The notes under the pieces are model-generated. The model saw nothing but the letters and a program-made list of their open reading frames with translations, searched no databases and was not told the origin of the DNA. Positions 1 to 7,964 of a DNA stretch of 43,054 nt are shown here, piece by piece (the first letter of the stretch is position 1; each line of letters begins with the position of its first letter). A program made the translations under genes and the position numbers. Origin of the DNA: an uncultured Sutterella sp. (GTDB lineage: Bacteria > Pseudomonadota > Gammaproteobacteria > Burkholderiales > Burkholderiaceae_F); NCBI GenBank assembly GCA_900770335.1, contig CAAGKD010000123.1, positions 1-43,054 on the forward strand, in the 5' to 3' direction.

Positions 1-31
1 ATTTCCAGTGAAAGTAGGTCATCGCCAGGCT
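1..31 (+). rRNA. rrf: 5S ribosomal RNA, 3' end only (partial)
   Basis: The first ~31 bases end in GTAGGTCATCGCCAGGC, the conserved 3' end of bacterial 5S rRNA, which pairs with the 5' end lying outside the window. The strong hairpin terminator directly downstream is what an rRNA operon end should have. Only the last quarter of the gene is present, so the exact end is approximate. Confidence 0.8.
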
Positions 32-41
32 CCCCCATACG

Positions 42-76
42 AAACCCCTGTTGACACGGCGTCAGCAGGGGTTTTC
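42..76 (+). terminator. rRNA operon rho-independent terminator
   Basis: Positions 42-55 (AAACCCCTGTTGAC) pair with 61-74 (GTCAGCAGGGGTTT) through 14 pairs, one of them a G-T pair. The loop is 5 nt and a T run ends the arm. It starts about 10 nt after the 5S 3' end and closes the rRNA operon. Confidence 0.9.
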
Positions 77-94
77 GCTGTTCTGAGCGTTTGA

Positions 95-1180
95 AATTCC
101 GAAGCTGAGGTCACGGAGCGCCTGAGCAGGATTCGCGGCCTCATGCCGAAGACTTCCTGAGCCGGCGGCGGACCGCAGGCGGCGCGCCTGCTGGCGGCGA
201 ACTTCGTCGCCTTTGACGGAGGCGCCGACTTCGTCCTCGACCGCGATGCCTTGACGAGGGAGGCGCTCAAACTCATCGAACCGACCGTTCCAGACGGCGC
301 CAGTCAGCTCGACGGACGGTTGCGCTTTGCCGGGATCAATCCGAAACGCGTCCTCTTCGTCACTGGAGGCGAAAGCTCCGATGGCTCCAAGACGGGCTCT
401 CATAGAGCCACTCATTGTTGATTCGGAGCCGCTGAGGACGCTTTTGGAAAGGCATGACGCTCAATCCGGACAGCTGCGTCACCTCCTGCGCGCTGAACGC
501 GCAGGAGGACTCCGAGGTTCGGGAGGAAGGCGGCGGCCTCCGTCTCTTCCTCAATCCGTCGGGCAGGATCTCGGAAGCGCGAGCCTTGCTTGGGCGGATA
601 GACGAGCTGCTCGAGCTCAAGAATGCAGGGCGCCCTGTGCCGAAGGATCTCTGGGCTTGGGCGAGGTCCTTCGTCAGGCGGCGCGCGGACGGCGGTTGGG
701 AGCGCAATGAGAATCGCCTGCGGAAGGCGTTGATCGTGTCCGCCTGCGCGGCGGCGTGCACGGATCGCAAGATGTCTGCGGACGAGGTTCTGGCGCTCGC
801 CTCGGACGGGAGAACGTCAAAGATTCCCTCAGGTCGTGGCGGGTTGGATGCTGCTTCGGGCGCATCTTCGAAATGGGGTGGGCGGGCGACGGCAGGCGCC
901 TCGTCCGTCTGCTCGCACTTTCGCTGCGGCGGATCCTGCCGCTCAACGCCCGGCGCAATTCGACGTGCGGAAGTCTTCCCGCGCCGCTCTTCGGCAAGCT
1001 CCTTGCCAGGCTCAGAGGCGTGCACGCCCTCCGCCAGGGATCGAGTCGGATGTGGAAGGTTGCGGAACTCACGCCGGCTCAGAGGACGGCCTTCGAGCGC
1101 TTGGGCGTCAGGGCTCCGGCAGGAGGCCGGACCGAGCGGCCTGTCCGGCTCCTGCCGCGGATGCAAAAGGGCCCGGCGAT
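95..1180 (+). pseudogene. Decayed IS4-superfamily (IS1634-like) transposase remnant
   Basis: No intact gene fills this 1.1-kb stretch, but coding-like pieces with G/C-rich third positions follow one another on the plus strand in shifting frames. Frame 2 (95-~390, with an in-frame TGA at 158) reads ...FVLDRDALTREALKLIEP, resembling the second-Asp block (VLDRG..S.EN) of IS4-type transposases. Frame 1 (~490-815) carries ERNENRLRKALIVSACAAA and MSADEVLAL. Frame 3 (~806-1180) continues with RENVKDSLRSWRVG and ends in a LTPAQRTAFERLGV tail. Restoring one base near 815 joins the last two pieces into a block like the Y-R-E-K signature, with the Tyr and catalytic Glu apparently lost. Family assignment is by pattern only. 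No flanking inverted repeats or target duplication were identified. It lies directly behind the rRNA operon terminator. Confidence 0.55.
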
Positions 1181-1204
1181 CAGCTCGGCCGAGCCCCTTT
1201 GCCT
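1163..1204 (-). terminator. Terminator of the hydroxycarboxylate dehydrogenase gene
   Basis: Read on the minus strand, an AAAGGGGCTCGGC arm pairs (one bulge) with GCCGGGCCCTTTT, giving a GC-rich hairpin with a short T tail. It lies ~30 nt past the stop codon of the gene at 1232-2281. The arms also carry A runs on the other side, so it may work in both directions. Confidence 0.6.
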
Positions 1205-1231
1205 TGAGGTCTGCGTCTGCGCGTGAAGCGC

Positions 1232-2281
1232 TCAGACGTTCACGCCCGCTCGCGCGCACGTGTCGGTGACGGCCTTCCATTCGCCCTCGGAGATCTCGAT
1301 CCCTTGGGCGCTCCGCTCGGCGGTGCGGTGAAGCTCGATCTCGCCCGGGCAGAGGATGGGGTTGCCCTCCGGGTCGGGTTCGGGAGAGGCCTTGACGTAG
1401 TCGATCATGGCGTCCATCTCGGCCTTCATCCAGGCGAGGTCGCACAGGGCCTCGGGATTGATCACGAAGCTCGTCATGTTGTTGACGATCGCGCCGTCGC
1501 GGTCAAGGCGCGCGGGGGCGTTCGTGCCGCCCTTGGAGAGCAGTCCCGCGAGGAGCTCGCAGGCGAAGCACAGGCCGGCGCCCTTGTGCAGGCCCATCGG
1601 CAGGAGCGCCCCCTTGGGGTCTTCCCACATCACCTTCGGGTTCGTGGTGGGACGCCCCTCGGCGTCGATCATCACGGGCTCGGGGAACTCCTTTCCGGCG
1701 AGGTACGCCACGCGCGTCTTGCCCATCGCCACGATCGAGGTGGCGAAGTCAAGGATGAAGCGCGGATGCGCGTCCGTCTTCGGGATGGCGCAGCAGAAAG
1801 GGTTCGTGCCGAAGCGGGCGTCGGCGCCGCCCCAGGGGGCGACGAGGGGATGCATGTTCGTCACGTTGACGAAGTGAAGCGACACCATGCCGGCGTCAGC
1901 GCACTGCTCGCCGTAGGTGCCGATGCGCCCGAGGTGGCAGGTGTCGGCGATCGTGTACATGCAGATGCCGGTCTCCCTGGCGCGCGCGATCGCCTGCACG
2001 GTGGCGTCGTGCCCGATCCTCTGGCCGTAGCCGCGGTCGCCCGCGAACTGCAGGATGGCGCCCGCGTCCTTCATGAGGCGGGGCGCCGTGCCCGGATGCA
2101 GGCGCCCGTCGCGGATGAACGCGTCGTAGGCGACGATCATGCCGATGCCGTGGCTGTCATGGCCGCGAAGGTTCGCGTTGACGAGATGGTCGGCGACGAT
2201 GCCGGCCTCGCGTTCGTCGCTGCCCGTGGCCCTGAGCCAGCGGAGAGCGATCTCTCTGAGTTCGGGTGCGCTCTTGCGCAT
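1232..2281 (-). CDS. hcxB: Malate/L-lactate dehydrogenase-family oxidoreductase (HcxB/YbiC-like hydroxycarboxylate dehydrogenase)
   Basis: A 349-residue NAD(P)-dependent 2-hydroxyacid dehydrogenase of the Ldh_2 family, which is unrelated to classical MDH/LDH. It should interconvert a 2-hydroxycarboxylate and its 2-oxo acid in the cytoplasm. Visible family blocks are RGHDSHGIGM near residue 40 (catalytic His), HLGRIGTYGEQCADAG around 116, the cofactor-binding FGTNPFCCAIP near 162, and HKGAGL around 233. The overall pattern and length closely resemble E. coli HcxB (YbiC), including the C-terminal ILCPGE and QGI blocks, but substrate cannot be read from sequence. Other members act on sulfolactate or ureidoglycolate. 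The ATG is preceded by AAGGA at good spacing. It stands alone, with a TAGAAT -10-like element at 2360-2365 and its own terminator. Confidence 0.85.
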   Translation of the reverse strand: MRKSAPELREIALRWLRATGSDEREAGIVADHLVNANLRGHDSHGIGMIVAYDAFIRDGRLHPGTAPRLMKDAGAILQFAGDRGYGQRIGHDATVQAIARARETGICMYTIADTCHLGRIGTYGEQCADAGMVSLHFVNVTNMHPLVAPWGGADARFGTNPFCCAIPKTDAHPRFILDFATSIVAMGKTRVAYLAGKEFPEPVMIDAEGRPTTNPKVMWEDPKGALLPMGLHKGAGLCFACELLAGLLSKGGTNAPARLDRDGAIVNNMTSFVINPEALCDLAWMKAEMDAMIDYVKASPEPDPEGNPILCPGEIELHRTAERSAQGIEISEGEWKAVTDTCARAGVNV

Positions 2282-2359
2282 GGATTCTTCCTTTCCGTCT
2301 TCGGGCGGTCTTTCTTCCAGTGTGCGTTCGCGAGCCGGAGCGTCCGGCCGCGAGGAGGC

Positions 2360-2365
2360 ATTCTA
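2360..2365 (-). promoter_or_regulatory. Candidate -10 element for the dehydrogenase gene
   Basis: TAGAAT on the minus strand in the context CTAGAATG, 79 bp before the start codon. No convincing -35 hexamer sits 16-18 bp upstream. The same -10 context recurs before other genes in the window. Confidence 0.35.
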
Positions 2366-2396
2366 GATTCGGAAGAGAAGCGTGCGGACAAACGGA

Positions 2397-2429
2397 AAAG
2401 GGAGCGTTGAATCGAGCAACGCTCCCTTT
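2397..2429 (-). terminator. Terminator of the tRNA-Asn operon
   Basis: GGGAGCGTTG (2400-2409) and CAACGCTCCC (2417-2426) form a perfect 10-bp stem with a 7-nt loop. On the minus strand it ends in TTTT. It begins 10 nt after the 3' end of the promoter-distal tRNA-Asn. Confidence 0.9.
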
Positions 2430-2438
2430 CGGAATTCT

Positions 2439-2514
2439 TGGCTCCCCGAGCTGGGTTCGAACCAGCGACCTGCGGATTAACAGTCCGTCGCTCTACCGGC
2501 TGAGCTATCGGGGA
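2439..2514 (-). tRNA. tRNA-Asn (anticodon GTT), promoter-distal copy
   Basis: A 76-nt cloverleaf with an encoded CCA end: acceptor arms TCCCCGA/TCGGGGA, anticodon loop CTGTTAA (GTT), T arm GCTGG-TTCGAAC-CAGC. It differs from the upstream copy by a single D-arm base (CCGGCTGAG versus CCGACTGAG, plus-strand view). Confidence 0.97.
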
Positions 2515-2545
2515 ATGCCGGATGCCTTTCGGCACAAGTTGTTCT

Positions 2546-2621
2546 TGGCTCCCCGAGCTGGGTTCGAACCAGCGACCTGCGGATTAACAGTCCGTCGCTC
2601 TACCGACTGAGCTATCGGGGA
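2546..2621 (-). tRNA. tRNA-Asn (anticodon GTT), promoter-proximal copy
   Basis: A 76-nt tRNA with CCA encoded and the same acceptor, anticodon and T arms as its neighbour, 31 nt upstream of it. The two appear to be one transcript from the promoter at 2635-2663. Confidence 0.97.
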
Positions 2622-2634
2622 ATCAAGGTAACGA

Positions 2635-2663
2635 AGTATATGCGTGTTTCTAGGAAAAAGCAA
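2635..2663 (-). promoter_or_regulatory. Sigma-70-type promoter of the tRNA-Asn pair
   Basis: On the minus strand TTGCTT (2658-2663) and TATACT (2635-2640) are separated by exactly 17 bp. The expected start lies a few nt before the tRNA 5' end at 2621. Confidence 0.8.
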
Positions 2664-2728
2664 ATTTTGGAAAGCCATCGGGCGAGGAAACGGGAGAGCG
2701 TCCCGGGGAGGAGCGCTCCGGGCGAGCA

Positions 2729-2734
2729 TAGAAT
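2729..2734 (+). promoter_or_regulatory. Candidate -10 element for uvrB
   Basis: TAGAAT in the context ATAGAATGAGG, 49 bp before the uvrB start. No clear -35 is seen, and no LexA-type CTGT-N8-ACAG operator is visible between the tRNA promoter and uvrB. Confidence 0.35.
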
Positions 2735-2782
2735 GAGGAGCTCCATGGATTTTTCCCGTCGTTTCCAAAGCGAGGCGCTCCC

Positions 2783-4804
2783 TTGAAGACCGTCACCTAT
2801 CCCAACTCCCCCTTCGTTCTGCACGAGCCCTTCGAGCCCGCGGGCGATCAGCCCGGGGCGATCGAGGCGCTCTGCACGGGACTCGAGAACGGCCTCATGA
2901 ACCAGACGCTCCTCGGCGTCACCGGATCGGGCAAGACCTACACGATGGCCAACGTCATCGCGCGCGAGGGCGTTCCGGCGATCATCTTCGCCCCGAACAA
3001 GACCCTTGCGGCGCAGACCTACTCCGAGATGCGCGACTTCTTTCCGGAGAACGCCGTCGAGTACTTCGTCTCCTACTACGACTTCTACCAGCCCGAAGCG
3101 TACGTTCCTGCGCGGGACCTCTTCATCGAGAAGGACGCGGCCGTCAACGAGCACATCGAGCAGATGCGCCTCGCGGCGACGAAGTCGATCCTCGAGCGGC
3201 GCGACACGATCATCGTCGCGACGGTCTCGTCGATCTACGGCATCGGCGCGCCCGAGAGCTACACGGACATGCGCATGATCCTGCGCACGGGGGACCGCAA
3301 GCGCCAGCGCGACCTGATCGGCCAGCTCGTGCGGATGCAGTACAAGCGCACGGACATGGAGTTCGTTCGCGGAACCTTCCGCGTGCGCGGCGACACGATT
3401 GACGTCTTTCCGGCCGAGCACTCGGAGACGGCCGTGCGGATCGAGCTCTTCGACGACGAGGTTGACGCCGTGCAACTCTTCGATCCGATCACCGGAAAGA
3501 CCCTGCGGAAGGTGCCGCGCTTCGTCGTCTATCCGGCGAGCCACTACGTGACGCCCCGCGACGAGGTCGTCCGCGCGATCGGCACGATCCGCGCCGAGCT
3601 CGCCGAGCGCAAGGCTGAGCTTCTCAAGGACGGCCTCATCGTCGAGGCGCAGCGCCTCGAGCAGCGCACGCTCTTTGACCTTGAGATGCTCGACCAGGTC
3701 GGGTTCTGCAAGGGGATCGAGAACTACTCGCGCCACCTCACGGGGCTCGCGCCCGGCGCGGCGCCCCCGTGCCTCATCGACTACCTTCCCGCCGACGCGA
3801 TCATGTTCTTCGACGAGAGCCACGTGATGATGGGGCAGATCGGCGCGATGTACCGCGGCGACCGCTCGAGGAAGGAGACGCTCGTGCGCTACGGCTTCCG
3901 CCTGCCCTCGGCCCTGGACAACCGGCCGCTTCGCTTTGACGAGTTCGAGTCGAAGATGCGCCGGTCGATCTTCGTCTCCGCCACGCCCGCCGAGTACGAG
4001 CTCGAGCGCAGCGCCGGCGAGGTCGTCGAGCAGGTCGTCCGCCCCACGGGGCTCGTCGACCCGGAGGTCGAGGTGCGCCCCGCCCTCACCCAGGTCGACG
4101 ACCTGCTCTCGGAGATCACCGAGGTGACGGCCCGGGGCGAGCGCGTGCTCGTGACGACGCTCACCAAGAAGATGGCCGAGGACCTCACGGACTTCCTCTC
4201 CGAGGAGGGCGTGCGCGTGCGGTACCTGCACTCGGACATCGACACGGTCGAGCGCGTGGAGATCATCCGCGACCTGCGCCAGGGCGCCTTCGACGTGCTC
4301 GTGGGCATCAATCTCCTGCGCGAGGGCCTCGACATTCCCGAAGTCTCGCTCGTCGCGATTCTCGACGCGGACAAGGAGGGGTTCCTGCGCAGCACGCGCT
4401 CGCTCATCCAGACGATCGGACGCGCGGCGCGAAACCTTCACGGCCGGGCGATTCTCTACGGCGACCGCGTCACGGACTCGATGCGCGCGGCCCTCGCCGA
4501 GACCGAGCGCCGCCGCGAGAAGCAGCAGGCCTACAACCTCGAGCACGGCATCACGCCGCGGGGCGTGACGAAGGCCGTCCGGGAGATCATCGACGGCGTC
4601 TGCCGCGGCCCCGACGAGGGGGCGGCGGCCGCCCCCGCCGCCGCTCAGGCGTTCGACGAGAAGACGCTCGCCCGCCGGCTCAAGGCGCTCGAGGAGGAGA
4701 TGATGGACGCGGCGAAGAATCTTGACTTCGAGCGCGCGGCGCGGCTGCGCGACGCGCTCCGGCGCGAGCGGGAGGCGGCGTTCGGCGCCTCCGTAAGCGG
4801 CTGA
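2783..4804 (+). CDS. uvrB: Excinuclease ABC subunit UvrB
   Basis: A 673-residue UvrB, the damage-verifying helicase-like subunit of nucleotide excision repair. It is loaded by UvrA and recruits UvrC for dual incision. Visible features are Walker A GVTGSGKT at 45-52, the beta-hairpin block YFVSYYDFYQPEAYVP soon after (clamps one strand at the lesion), the DESHV Walker B near 340, helicase motif VI QTIGRAARN in the C-terminal half, and a C-terminal UVR domain (LKALEEEMMDAAKNLDFERA) that contacts UvrC. The length matches E. coli UvrB (673). I take the TTG at 2783 as start because GAGG lies 7 nt upstream and the MKTVTYPNSPF start fits the family. It reads away from the tRNA-Asn operon and ends at a strong hairpin. 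Confidence 0.97.
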   Translation: MKTVTYPNSPFVLHEPFEPAGDQPGAIEALCTGLENGLMNQTLLGVTGSGKTYTMANVIAREGVPAIIFAPNKTLAAQTYSEMRDFFPENAVEYFVSYYDFYQPEAYVPARDLFIEKDAAVNEHIEQMRLAATKSILERRDTIIVATVSSIYGIGAPESYTDMRMILRTGDRKRQRDLIGQLVRMQYKRTDMEFVRGTFRVRGDTIDVFPAEHSETAVRIELFDDEVDAVQLFDPITGKTLRKVPRFVVYPASHYVTPRDEVVRAIGTIRAELAERKAELLKDGLIVEAQRLEQRTLFDLEMLDQVGFCKGIENYSRHLTGLAPGAAPPCLIDYLPADAIMFFDESHVMMGQIGAMYRGDRSRKETLVRYGFRLPSALDNRPLRFDEFESKMRRSIFVSATPAEYELERSAGEVVEQVVRPTGLVDPEVEVRPALTQVDDLLSEITEVTARGERVLVTTLTKKMAEDLTDFLSEEGVRVRYLHSDIDTVERVEIIRDLRQGAFDVLVGINLLREGLDIPEVSLVAILDADKEGFLRSTRSLIQTIGRAARNLHGRAILYGDRVTDSMRAALAETERRREKQQAYNLEHGITPRGVTKAVREIIDGVCRGPDEGAAAAPAAAQAFDEKTLARRLKALEEEMMDAAKNLDFERAARLRDALRREREAAFGASVSG

Positions 4805-4824
4805 GAGGCCTCCCGGAACGCGCC

Positions 4825-4862
4825 CGCAGGCGCCCGCCCGGGCGCCTGCGCTAGTTTCTTTC
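4825..4862 (+). terminator. uvrB terminator
   Basis: CGCAGGCGCCC (4825-4835) and GGGCGCCTGCG (4840-4850) form an 11-bp stem with a 4-nt loop, followed by T-rich CTAGTTTCTTTCT. It starts 21 nt after the uvrB stop. Confidence 0.75.
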
Positions 4863-4963
4863 TCCCTAGGAAAAATCCTGCACCTGCATTAGCATTGACG
4901 GGCGAGCAACGCTTTTGCCCGGCGGATCCCGAACTGATCCGCTTCGGAATCAGGTGGCGGAAC

Positions 4964-5488
4964 ATGAACGACAAGTCAATCAAGATACTCTTCGTCTGCA
5001 CGGGCAACGTCTGCCGCAGCCCCATGGCTGAGGCCATCTTCAAGAAGAAGGTTCGGGAGGCCGGCTACGAGGACGTGTTCGAGGCCTCAAGCGCGGGCAC
5101 GTCCGACGCGCACGTCGGAGAGCCCTGCGACCAGCGCGCCGTTCTGACCTGCCGCCGCCGCGACGTGCAGCTCGCCGAGCACCGGGCGCGCCAGATCGCG
5201 CCGGGCGACTTCGAGAAGTACGACCTCATCCTCGCCATGGACTGGGAGGTGCTTACGGAGCTCCAGCAGCGCTCCCCGGCCCCTTTCCGCCACAAGATCC
5301 AGCTCCTCATGCGCTACGCCAACGAGTACGACGAGGCGATCGTGCCCGATCCGTACTTCGGCGTGAACGAGGGCTTCATCCAGGCCTACAACTACTGCAC
5401 CGACGCGAGCGAGGGGTTGCTCGAGAACTTCGAGAAGAAGGCCAGGCAGCTGCGCGCGGAGCGCGCCGCGCAGGCGCCGAAGGCGTGA
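4964..5488 (+). CDS. Low-molecular-weight protein-tyrosine-phosphatase
   Basis: A 174-residue cytoplasmic LMW phosphotyrosine phosphatase. The N-terminal P-loop CTGNVCRS supplies the CX5R signature (nucleophile Cys12, Arg18), and DPYFG near residue 129 holds the general-acid Asp. These are the essential residues of the family. An upstream in-frame ATG at 4895 would add 23 residues of non-family sequence. I chose the ATG at 4964 because AGGTGG sits at ribosome-binding distance and the protein then begins MNDKSIKILFVCTGN. The gene lies directly ahead of iscR, an arrangement common in betaproteobacteria, but it precedes the iscR promoter, so co-regulation with Fe-S genes is not implied. Its substrate is unknown; family members dephosphorylate tyrosine kinases of polysaccharide export, or arginine phosphate in Gram-positives. 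Confidence 0.92.
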   Translation: MNDKSIKILFVCTGNVCRSPMAEAIFKKKVREAGYEDVFEASSAGTSDAHVGEPCDQRAVLTCRRRDVQLAEHRARQIAPGDFEKYDLILAMDWEVLTELQQRSPAPFRHKIQLLMRYANEYDEAIVPDPYFGVNEGFIQAYNYCTDASEGLLENFEKKARQLRAERAAQAPKA

Positions 5489-5594
5489 CGCGCCGCTCGG
5501 CCGGAGCGCCGGCCGAACGCCCGGAGAGGGACCGCCGCTGCGGTCGTCGCCGCTCCTCAGGCCTGCGTCAAGAAATCGCCTCGGGTTAACACTG

Positions 5595-5619
5595 AATTCT
5601 GACTTGTTTCGTCAGGAAT
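5595..5619 (+). promoter_or_regulatory. IscR type-1-like operator, upstream copy
   Basis: A 25-bp partial palindrome: AATTCT, then GACT-N5-CGTC, then AGGAAT. The spacing (GACT plus 5 plus NGTC) and the CT/AG flanks fit the IscR type-1 consensus recognised by [2Fe-2S]-IscR. It covers the -35 hexamer of the iscR promoter, so occupancy should block polymerase. Confidence 0.65.
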
Positions 5620-5632
5620 TACATAGTAGAAT
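5604..5632 (+). promoter_or_regulatory. iscR operon promoter
   Basis: TTGTTT (5604-5609) and TAGAAT (5627-5632) are separated by 17 bp. One IscR-like site covers the -35 and the second lies just past the expected start near 5640, a layout like that of the E. coli iscR promoter. Confidence 0.65.
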
Positions 5633-5641
5633 TCGCTCCCG

Positions 5642-5666
5642 AATTCTGACTGATTTTGTCAGGAAT
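5642..5666 (+). promoter_or_regulatory. IscR type-1-like operator, downstream copy
   Basis: A second copy of the same element (AATTCT, GACT-N5-TGTC, AGGAAT), 47 bp downstream of the first. The outer arms are identical to copy one and only the centre differs. It falls at about the transcription start. Confidence 0.65.
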
Positions 5667-5722
5667 GAGCGTCTGACCGTCTCCAAAGACCCCGAAGCGG
5701 CCGGCGCGAGGGAGACTTGACC

Positions 5723-6220
5723 TTGAAGCTTACGACAAAGGGGCGGTTCGCCGTGACCGCCATGCTCGATCTGGCCATGCGCGCGGAGGAGTCCGACGCG
5801 CCCATTCCGATCGCCCAGGTCGCCGAGCGGCAGAAAATCTCCCTGCCCTATCTCGAGCAGATCTTCTGCCGCCTGCGCCGCGCCGGGCTCGTCGAGAGCA
5901 CCCGCGGCCCCGGGGGTGGCTACCGGCTCGCCGATCCGGCGGGCGCGATCACGATCGACCGCATCATCAACGCGGTCGACGAGAACATGGACACCACCCA
6001 GTGCGGAGGGGAGGGCACCTGCCTCGGCGGCGCATCCTGCCTCACGCATCATCTCTGGGAGGACCTCAACGGCGTCATCGAACGCTTCCTCGCGGGCATC
6101 ACGCTCGAGCAGCTCGTCGCGCAGGCGGCGGGGCATGCGCACGACCCGAAGCACGCCGAGATCCCCGCGGTCATCCCGGTCAAAGGAAAGGAGGCGGCGC
6201 CCGCCCCGACGGCGCGGTGA
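5723..6220 (+). CDS. iscR: Fe-S cluster assembly regulator IscR (Rrf2 family)
   Basis: Rrf2-family winged-helix transcription factor that senses cellular [2Fe-2S] status and, in clustered form, represses its own operon. The N-terminal HTH (MKLTTKGRFAVTAMLDLA) and the wing GPGGGY are well conserved. The cluster ligands are Cys94, Cys100 and Cys106 with His109 (CGGEGTC...CLTH), matching E. coli Cys92/98/104 and His107. There are two possible TTG starts. TTG 5717 lies too close to the GAGGGAG ribosome site (5708-5714), so I prefer TTG 5723, which gives the family-typical MKLTTKGR start (165 residues). The C-terminal tail is divergent, as usual. It is the first gene of the isc operon, and two type-1-like operators precede it. 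Confidence 0.95.
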   Translation: MKLTTKGRFAVTAMLDLAMRAEESDAPIPIAQVAERQKISLPYLEQIFCRLRRAGLVESTRGPGGGYRLADPAGAITIDRIINAVDENMDTTQCGGEGTCLGGASCLTHHLWEDLNGVIERFLAGITLEQLVAQAAGHAHDPKHAEIPAVIPVKGKEAAPAPTAR

Positions 6221-6276
6221 GGCCGCCTGATCGAAGAATCGACGAACCCCTGAATCCCCAAGGACTGGAACTCAAA

Positions 6277-7488
6277 ATGAAGCTTCCGATTTATCTTGAC
6301 TACTCCGCCACCACTCCCTGCGATCCCCGCGTGGTGGAGAAGATGGTCCCGTACCTTTACGAGCATTTCGGCAACCCCGCCTCGCACAGCCACGCCTACG
6401 GCTGGGAGGCCGAGAAGGCCGTCGAGGAGGCCCGAGCCAACATCGCCGCGCTCATCAGCGCCGATCCGCGCGAGATCGTCTTCACGTCTGGCGCCACCGA
6501 GGCGGACAACCTCGCCATCAAGGGCGCCGCGCATTTCTACCGCGAGAAGGGCCGCCATCTCATCACCGTCAAGACCGAACACAAGGCCGTCCTTGACTCG
6601 ATGCGCCACCTTGAGAGCGAGGGGTTCGAGGTCACGTACCTTGACGTCCAGGAGAACGGTCTCATCCGCTGGGAGGATCTCGTCAACGCCATCCGCCCGG
6701 ACACGACGCTCATCTCCGTGATGGCGATCAACAATGAGATCGGCGTCATCCAGGACCTCGAGGCGATCGGCAGGCTCTGCCGCGAGAAGGGCATCATCTT
6801 CCACTGCGACGCCACGCAGGCCGCGGGCAAGATCGACCTGAACGTGGACCGCCTCAACGTCGACCTCATGAGCCTCTCAGGCCACAAGGTCTACGGCCCC
6901 AAGGGCATCGGCGCCCTCTACGTGCGCAGGAAGCCCCGCGTGCGCATCGAGTGCCAGATCCACGGCGGCGGCCACGAGCGCGGCATGCGCTCGGGCACGC
7001 TCGCCACGCACCAGATCGTCGGCATGGGCGAGGCCTACCGCCTCGCCCGCGAGGAGATGGCTACGGAGCTGCCGCGCATCAAGGCGCTGCGCGACCGCCT
7101 CTGGGACGGCATCCGCAGCAACATCTCGGACGTGTACCTCAACGGCGACTGGGAGCATCGCGCCGTCTTCAACCTCAACGTGAGCTTCGCCTTCATCGAG
7201 GGCGAGAGCCTCATGATGGCCGTCAAGGACCTCGCGGTCTCCTCGGGCTCGGCCTGCACGTCCGCCTCGCTCGAGCCCTCGTACGTTCTGCGCGCCCTCG
7301 GCCGCGACGACGAGCTCGCGCACTCCTCGATCCGCTTCACGCTCGGCCGCTTCACGACCGAGGAGGAGATCGACTACGCGATCAAGGTCCTCACCGAAGC
7401 CGTGAAGAAGCTCCGCGCGCTCTCCCCGCTCTGGGAGATGCACCAGCAGGGCGTGGACCTCAAGTCGATCAAGTGGGCGAACCACTGA
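6277..7488 (+). CDS. iscS: Cysteine desulfurase IscS
   Basis: PLP-dependent cysteine desulfurase (403 residues; E. coli 404) that releases sulfur from L-cysteine as a persulfide and passes it to IscU and to tRNA thiolation partners. The Schiff-base lysine lies in SLSGHKVYGPKG (about residue 206), the PLP-contacting His in KTEHKAV, and the catalytic cysteine in SSGSACTSASLEPS (about residue 328) on the mobile loop. The start is the ATG of MKLPIYLDYSATTP, with AAGGA upstream. The frame is open further upstream over iscR's end, but that extension has no family similarity. It is the second gene of the isc operon, 56 nt after iscR. Confidence 0.97.
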   Translation: MKLPIYLDYSATTPCDPRVVEKMVPYLYEHFGNPASHSHAYGWEAEKAVEEARANIAALISADPREIVFTSGATEADNLAIKGAAHFYREKGRHLITVKTEHKAVLDSMRHLESEGFEVTYLDVQENGLIRWEDLVNAIRPDTTLISVMAINNEIGVIQDLEAIGRLCREKGIIFHCDATQAAGKIDLNVDRLNVDLMSLSGHKVYGPKGIGALYVRRKPRVRIECQIHGGGHERGMRSGTLATHQIVGMGEAYRLAREEMATELPRIKALRDRLWDGIRSNISDVYLNGDWEHRAVFNLNVSFAFIEGESLMMAVKDLAVSSGSACTSASLEPSYVLRALGRDDELAHSSIRFTLGRFTTEEEIDYAIKVLTEAVKKLRALSPLWEMHQQGVDLKSIKWANH

Positions 7489-7561
7489 TCGCGCGATGAA
7501 CATCCGGCCGCAGCCCGCCCGGCAAGGGGGCGGTGCGGCCATTGAAGGAGAATGAACAGAA

Positions 7562-7960
7562 ATGGCCTACAGTGAGAAGCTGATCGACCACTACGAACAC
7601 CCCCGCAACGTCGGCACGCTTGACGCGGCCGCCCAAGACGTCGGCACCGGCATGGTGGGCGCGCCCGCCTGCGGCGACGTGATGCGCCTGCAGATCAAGG
7701 TCAACGACGAAGGCGTCATCGAGGACGCGAAGTTCAAGACCTACGGCTGCGGCTCCGCGATCGCCTCGTCCTCCCTCGTCTCCGAGTGGGTCAAGGGCAA
7801 GACGCTCGACGAGGCCGGAAAAATCACGAACGCCGAGATCGCCGACGAGCTTGCGCTTCCGCCCGTGAAGATCCACTGCTCGATCCTCGCCGAGGACGCC
7901 GTCAAGGCGGCCATCGCCGACTACCGCGCCAAGCAGGGCGCCGACGAGAGAAAGGAGTGA
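7562..7960 (+). CDS. iscU: Fe-S cluster assembly scaffold IscU
   Basis: A 132-residue scaffold on which [2Fe-2S] clusters are built from IscS sulfur and then released by HscA/HscB. The three cluster cysteines are Cys37 (GAPACGD), Cys63 (YGCGSA) and Cys106 (KIHCSILAED). The LPPVK motif at 99-103 is the HscA-binding site. Length and all landmarks match E. coli IscU. AAGGAG lies 8 nt before the ATG. The gap of ~70 nt after iscS holds a GC-rich inverted stretch but no T run, so the operon is likely continuous. Confidence 0.97.
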   Translation: MAYSEKLIDHYEHPRNVGTLDAAAQDVGTGMVGAPACGDVMRLQIKVNDEGVIEDAKFKTYGCGSAIASSSLVSEWVKGKTLDEAGKITNAEIADELALPPVKIHCSILAEDAVKAAIADYRAKQGADERKE

Positions 7961-7964
7961 GCCC

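Noticed and set aside
2622..2782. LexA/SOS operator ahead of uvrB
   Set aside because: No CTGT-N8-ACAG-like palindrome seen.
2612..4546. Long open frame antisense to uvrB
   Set aside because: GC-rich coding DNA leaves the opposite strand open by codon bias. The product is Arg/Asp/Val/Leu-rich with no family blocks, and uvrB is certain.
5495..5514. Hairpin TCGGCCGG/CCGGCCGA after the phosphatase gene as a terminator
   Set aside because: Good stem but followed by GC-rich sequence with no T tract.
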